Shown here in pieces: positions 60,246 to 64,000 of a stretch of 64,000 nt of DNA. A model generated the notes under the pieces. That model saw nothing but the letters and a program-made list of their open reading frames with translations, was not told the origin of the DNA and searched no databases. Each line of letters starts with the position of its first letter. Positions within the stretch are counted from its first letter, which is position 1. The DNA lies in assembly GCF_001704415.2 (NCBI RefSeq), contig NC_030811.1, forward strand, positions 60,129,591 to 60,193,590, read 5' to 3'. The stretch comes from Capra hircus (lineage: Eukaryota; Chordata; Mammalia; Artiodactyla; Bovidae). Position numbers and translations under genes: made by a program.

Positions 60246-61019
60246 AAGTGAGACAGTCTTCTGTTTAAGGGAATCAACAACAACACATTCAACTGCTAGC
60301 ATTTAACTTTTATTTATTTACATCTTCTTTATCTCACAAATAGCATGCAGATTATATAAGTATAAAATAAATGAAAAATCTTAAGAAAGTGAAGCAAGAA
60401 GAAAAGAAAGACATAAAATTGTGTGTTTACGGAATAAATCAAAGGAACAAGCACAAGTAATAAAGACAACATAGGCCAGGAAATCTAGGCTACATGTTCT
60501 CAGCTTTCTGGCCATCAGTGTGCAGAGGAAAACATGATCAGTTATGGAAATTCCAAGATCCATCTGGTTGTCTTCCCTTCGGGCTGGACTGAACACCTGT
60601 TGCCTCCTCAGGGTAGAGAGGGCAGTCACAGTGGGACAGACCCTATTAGTGCCTCCAACTTCCACCACCATTTGATTGATAGGGCAACTGAAGATCGCTC
60701 TAAGGACTGGGACAAACAAAGCCAGGAGCCATAGGCCACCCGGTTCTCCCTTTTCTTGGAGCACTCTGTATTCACTTCTGTCCCAGAGCTGGCCAGCTTC
60801 CTGTGATGAAAGCTGTTCACAGACCCATCCTCTTCCTCCTCGCCAACCTCAGAAGGCGATCAGCTCCATGAAGACAATTTTGGCTCTTAACGCATATCAG
60901 TGAGCTCTCCATAAAACCGAGCTGAATACTAAACTTCTCCAGGAATTCCCCAAAGGAAAAGTGATAGAAGCACAATGATCTGAACTGGCTTCTTGGTTCT
61001 ATGGCTTATCACTCCTGAG
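60246..61019. other. unassigned intron 4 sequence
   Basis: No recognised repeat. A minus-strand open frame of 127 codons at 60764-60381 shows no domain. Confidence 0.5.
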
Positions 61020-61182
61020 ATATTAGCTAAGCCATCTGACTGCTGTGATTCAGTTTCTTATCTGTTAACCAAAGCCAATGCGGTTTCCACCACAGGGTAG
61101 TCTTATGGATGAAATTAACAAACAGATGCAATGAGGCGGGCCCAGTTTCTGGCACACAGCAGGTGCTCAATAAATGTTACTT
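61020..61182 (+). repeat. MIR SINE
   Basis: 'cagtttcttatctgttaa' and 'tctggcacacagcaggtgctcaataaatgtt' in MIR order; middle diverged. Confidence 0.65.
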
Positions 61183-61755
61183 TTCCCTTCTCCTAAGAGA
61201 AATCTCTAGGATATTAATTGTACTTCCTGCCAGAGCCACTGTAGTATTCACAATCCTTCTCTCACTTCCAAGTTTCCTAGTTAAAATCACCCACGAAGAA
61301 AGCAGAGCTCCCAAGAACCACAGAACACTCAATGCCTACACAATGCCACCTTCAAAATGGTTTTTATCATTGTTTCAATAACTTTAAGCAGGGCTTAGAG
61401 GTTATTCTGGAAAAAAAAAAAAAGTCTGAGAAAGGAAAGCTTGACTAAGTCATTAAGTATCAAATAAATGCTTAAACCAAGCAATAAGGAAGAGAGATAA
61501 TTAGTAAATTCACTGTTAGAAGGCAAATGCTGTTGCTAAAACAGAACACAGAAACATATTTGGTCTTTACTCTTGAATGGGCTAAATATCCCCTTGTTAA
61601 TACTAAAGTAGCGGTTGGTTGCTTTGCAGACTCTGTTTTCGTGAGAGATGTAAAATTTAGACCAGCATGTTTAGTCTTGAGCAGAGAAAACATCAGCTAT
61701 GTTTTGATTTCCTTTAAATATAAGTGTTCCAGATTAAATAACGTGGTTGACCTAC
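61183..61755. other. unassigned end of intron 4 next to exon 4
   Basis: A 13-A run near 61412; nothing else recognised. Confidence 0.5.
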
Positions 61756-61828
61756 CTTTTCTGTGATATAGAAGTTTGAACTATCAGCATGCTGCAGTGC
61801 AAAGTATTCATGGTTTGCAAGGGACCAC
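61756..61828 (-). CDS. ELMO1: ELMO1 coding exon, probable exon 4 (residues ~41-64)
   Basis: A 73-bp exon whose first base completes the glycine codon left by the previous exon; then 24 whole codons begin WSLANHEYFALQHAD and end NFYITEK. The acceptor is TTTTTCAG at 61836-61829 and the donor is GTAGGT at 61755-61750. It ends in phase 0. The segment is the middle of the N-terminal Ras-binding domain. Its acceptor lies about 92 bp downstream (in transcript sense) of a Bov-A2 insertion at 61921-62198 and close to a T-run (A-run on + at about 61858-61870), so the upstream splicing context has been changed by a repeat. Together with the 41-bp exon it forms a frame-neutral pair (114 nt). Confidence 0.95.
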
Positions 61829-61910
61829 CTGAAAAATGCAAGCAAAAGCTGATTACAAAAAAAAAAAAAGGATCATTTTCATGTCCATATGATAGAGTCA
61901 GATGAACTTA

Positions 61911-62208
61911 GCACCCTGTGTGGAGAAGGCAATGGCACCCCACTCCAGTAACTCTTGCCTGGAAAATCCTGTGGATGGAGAAGCCTGGTAGGCTGCAGTC
62001 CATGGGGTCGCTAAGAGTCAGATATGACTGAGCGACTTCACTTTCACTTTTCACTTTCATGCATTGGAGAAGAAAATGGCAACCTACTCCAGTATTCTTG
62101 CCTGGAGAATCCCACCAGGGACGGGGGAGCCTCGTGGGCTGCCGTCTATGGGGTCGCACAGAGTTGGACATGACTGAAGTGACTTAGCAGCAGCAGCAGC
62201 ACCCTGTG
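61911..62208 (+). repeat. Bov-A2 SINE with perfect 10-bp target duplication
   Basis: Two-unit Bov-A2 at 61921-62198 with the 'cttttcactttcatgcattg' linker and a (CAG)n end. Flanked by gcaccctgtg at 61911-61920 and 62199-62208. Confidence 0.96.
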
Positions 62209-62530
62209 ATTGGAACTGGGCCAGTACCCAAGATACGCACAGTGCAGTTCCTTAAACAAAATGACTTTAGCCCCCTTCTCATGACCCTGAGACCAAGATC
62301 TTATTCCAAGCCTATTGTTCACTCTTTAAGTATTTTATCTTCACAGGTTTGAGGGAGGGCTCATTAAATATAAAGTTCCATTCCTCCCTATGATGAAGGA
62401 GTGAGTGGAACAGAGAGAGGAAAACAAAGGAAATGAATGCAATTTAAACTTCTGATAACTGTTACATTTTGGTTGTCTGTAGTCTGCCATCCCCAGTCAG
62501 TGTGCTGGCTGTGGACTGGAGCATTTCAGT
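62209..62530. other. unassigned intron 3 sequence
   Basis: Nothing recognised. Confidence 0.5.
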
Positions 62531-62534
62531 TAAG

Positions 62535-62620
62535 CATTGTTGTTGTTTAGTCACAAAGTCGTGCCCCACTCTTCTGCGATCCCACAGATTAACTCGCCAG
62601 TCTCCTCTGTCCATTTAAGG
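62535..62620 (-). repeat. Bov-tA/BovB 3'-end remnant
   Basis: 'gttgttgtttagtcacaaagtcgtg' followed by 'ccagtctcctctgtccat': short, diverged minus-strand fragment. Confidence 0.75.
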
Positions 62621-63160
62621 ATCACAGGCCTTAAACAAATTCCAGGTAAAATGCTATTCATAGTTCTGCCTTAAAAATTAAAAAAAACCTCAGGCAACTT
62701 GCATATCCATGGATTGTTAGAGCAGCCCAAGAGAAGCAGGAAAGCTCTCTATCTTTGTGAAGTTCCATGCGGCAGCACAACCACCCACTGACCTGTCTTT
62801 TAAATTATTTTATCTTTTGTGGGGACCTGAGTGGTCTTCTCATTTTATATCAGATGAAGTGTGCACTTAACTTCAGGAACTTAGACTGCCTCCTGCTGAA
62901 TAGGATGAATGAACCACATCTTTTCAAAGTAAATAAGATCAATCCCAATGTCCACATATCAGGACTTCTACGCTTCCCACTCTTTGAGAAACAGATAGAA
63001 TGTTTTGGGAGAAAAGACATGGAAATATTACACAGTACTTCTTGGTGTCTTTAGGCAGGTCAAGTAGTGACTTAATGAGTAATATTTAATGATTGCACAA
63101 GAATATTTTATTTGCCTTTCAATATGCTGACTGGAGCTCCCTGGATAAATCCTGAGTAAC
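62621..63160. other. unassigned intron 3 sequence next to exon 3
   Basis: Nothing recognised. Confidence 0.5.
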
Positions 63161-63166
63161 ACTTAC

Positions 63167-63207
63167 CCATCACAGACTTCCTTTATTATTGCAGACAGTG
63201 GTTTTTT
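63167..63207 (-). CDS. ELMO1: ELMO1 coding exon, probable exon 3 (residues ~27-40)
   Basis: A 41-bp exon read on the minus strand as KKPLSAIIKEVCDG, the last codon being split (GG, completed by the first base of the next exon). It is preceded by a pyrimidine-rich tract and CAG at 63208-63210, and followed by a near-consensus donor GTAAGT at 63166-63161. It starts in phase 0 and ends two bases into a codon. It belongs to the N-terminal ubiquitin-like Ras-binding domain that contacts active RhoG. The preceding exon, which should end in the residues before KKPL, is not in the window. No substitution is apparent against the mammalian protein as I remember it. Confidence 0.95.
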
Positions 63208-63398
63208 CTGAAAAATAGAAAAAAAGGAAATACTTTCTGTTAGTTTCATTTCATCATTTTAAGCTCTAAAAAAAAAAAAGAAGAAGAAGAGGCCTAATAA
63301 AGACACTTAAGTAAGAACAATTTACATTTGCTATTCTTGGTTGTTGTCAGTAAGTTTGTTTTTCTCAAAGTAATAATCGACCAGACATCACCACCAAC

Positions 63399-63886
63399 TG
63401 CATTCAGTTCAGTTCAGTCGCTCAGTAGTGTCCAACTCTCTGTGACCCCATGAATTGCAGCACGCCAGGCCTCCCTGTCCATCACCAACTCCCGGAGTTC
63501 ACTCAGACTCACATCCATTGAGTCAGTGATGCCATCCAGCCATCTCATCCTCAGTCGTCCCCTTCTCCTCCTGCCCCCAATCCCTCCCAGCATCAGAATC
63601 TTTTCCAACGAGTCAGCTCTTCACATCAGGTGGCCAAAGTACTGGAGTTTCAGCTTTAGCATCATTCCTTCCAAAGAAATCCCAGGGCTGATCTCCTTCA
63701 GAATGGATTGGTTGGATCTCCTTGCAGTCCAAGGGACTCTCAAGAGTCTTCTCCAACACCACAGTTCAAAAGCATCAATTCTTCAGCGCTCAGCCTTCTT
63801 CACAGTCCACCTCTCACATCCATACATGACCATGGGAAAAACCATAGCCTTGACTAGACGGACCTTAGTCGGCAAAGTAATGCATT
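63399..63886 (-). repeat. BovB 3'-end fragment
   Basis: About 476 bp (63405-63880) between tgcatt copies at 63399-63404 and 63881-63886. Reversed, it keeps the C-terminal LGGIGGRRRRGRLRMRWLDG region, then stops upstream. Little diverged. Confidence 0.94.
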
Positions 63887-63962
63887 AATGATGTATTATC
63901 CTTTGGGTCCTTTTTTCTATACTTAACATGCGAGTTGAACAAAATATACATGATATTTCACT

Positions 63963-64000
63963 TGAAAGTGAAAGCGTTAGTCACTTAGTCATGTTCAACT
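63963..64000 (-). repeat. start of a Bov-A/Bov-tA SINE, cut by the window end
   Basis: 'gaaagtgaaagcgttagtca cttagtcatg' fits the 3' part of a minus-strand SINE that continues past the window. Confidence 0.75.

Larger units (their letters stand above)
1..64000 (-). other. ELMO1: ELMO1 gene body, partial (about exons 3-7 and their introns)
   Basis: Five exons on the minus strand read in order as an uninterrupted part of ELMO1 (engulfment and cell motility 1), with matching phases at every junction (41+73+51+170+36 = 371 nt). Known role: cytoplasmic scaffold that binds DOCK1/DOCK2 to make a Rac guanine-nucleotide exchange complex; its N-terminal Ras-binding domain recruits RhoG-GTP, linking engulfment receptors and chemokine signals to actin. 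The encoded part covers roughly residues 27-150. The start-codon exon and the exon after residue 150 were looked for by eye and not seen, so both gene ends lie outside. Exon numbers assume the usual arrangement with the start codon in exon 2 (from memory). All other content is intronic repeat or unassigned sequence. Confidence 0.95.

Noticed and set aside
63208..64000. ELMO1 start-codon exon
   Set aside because: Only a BovB end, a partial SINE and unassigned sequence; the exon must lie upstream of the window.
1..64000. A new defence, mobile or biosynthetic gene system
   Set aside because: The only gene is a known mammalian gene seen through introns; no clustered unknown genes, arrays or intact element coding regions exist here.

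Overview
The window is mammalian, non-coding-dominated DNA from a ruminant, almost certainly a bovid. It is dense with BovB LINEs, Bov-tA and Bov-A2 SINEs, and tRNA-derived CHR-type SINEs of cetartiodactyls, over a background of older L1, L2, MIR, MER5-like and MaLR-type LTR fragments. Species cannot be decided by eye (cattle, bison, buffalo, sheep and goat all fit).

The only protein-coding gene I can support is ELMO1, on the minus strand. Five short internal exons have correct AG/GT splice borders and join in frame without a stop. In transcript order they are 63207-63167 (41 bp), 61828-61756 (73 bp), 24501-24451 (51 bp), 16672-16503 (170 bp) and 3869-3834 (36 bp). Together they encode about residues 27-150 of the protein, the Ras-binding domain and the start of the armadillo-like region. 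The first coding exon lies beyond base 64000 and the next exon downstream lies before base 1, so the whole window is inside the gene. Introns within the window are 1,338 bp, 37,254 bp, 7,778 bp and 12,633 bp, plus partial introns at both ends. ELMO1 is the regulatory partner of DOCK-family Rac exchange factors in engulfment and cell migration.

Layout: 1-3833 intron 7, with an old minus-strand L1 carrying a CHR SINE and then a Bov-tA. 3870-16502 intron 6, with a CHR/BovB chimera, an LTR-like element, a Z-DNA-prone tract, an MLT1-type LTR and several Bov-tA copies. 16673-24450 intron 5, with Bov-tA, a CHR SINE, and an old L1 split by a BovB. 24502-61755 intron 4, a stack of nested insertions: L1 copies split by Bov-A2, BovB and Bov-tA, a long minus-strand BovB with reverse-transcriptase remnants, a target site used twice by SINEs, and an L1 with an inverted internal segment. 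61829-63166 intron 3, with a young-looking Bov-A2 close to the exon 4 acceptor. 63208-64000 is the end of intron 2, with a minus BovB and the start of a further SINE.

I found no operon, CRISPR array, functional RNA gene or novel protein system. The points worth a second look are structural (perfect inverted repeats, chimeric or inverted retrotransposon copies), splicing-related (short frame-preserving ELMO1 exons, an unusual acceptor), and one palindromic RFX-type X-box.
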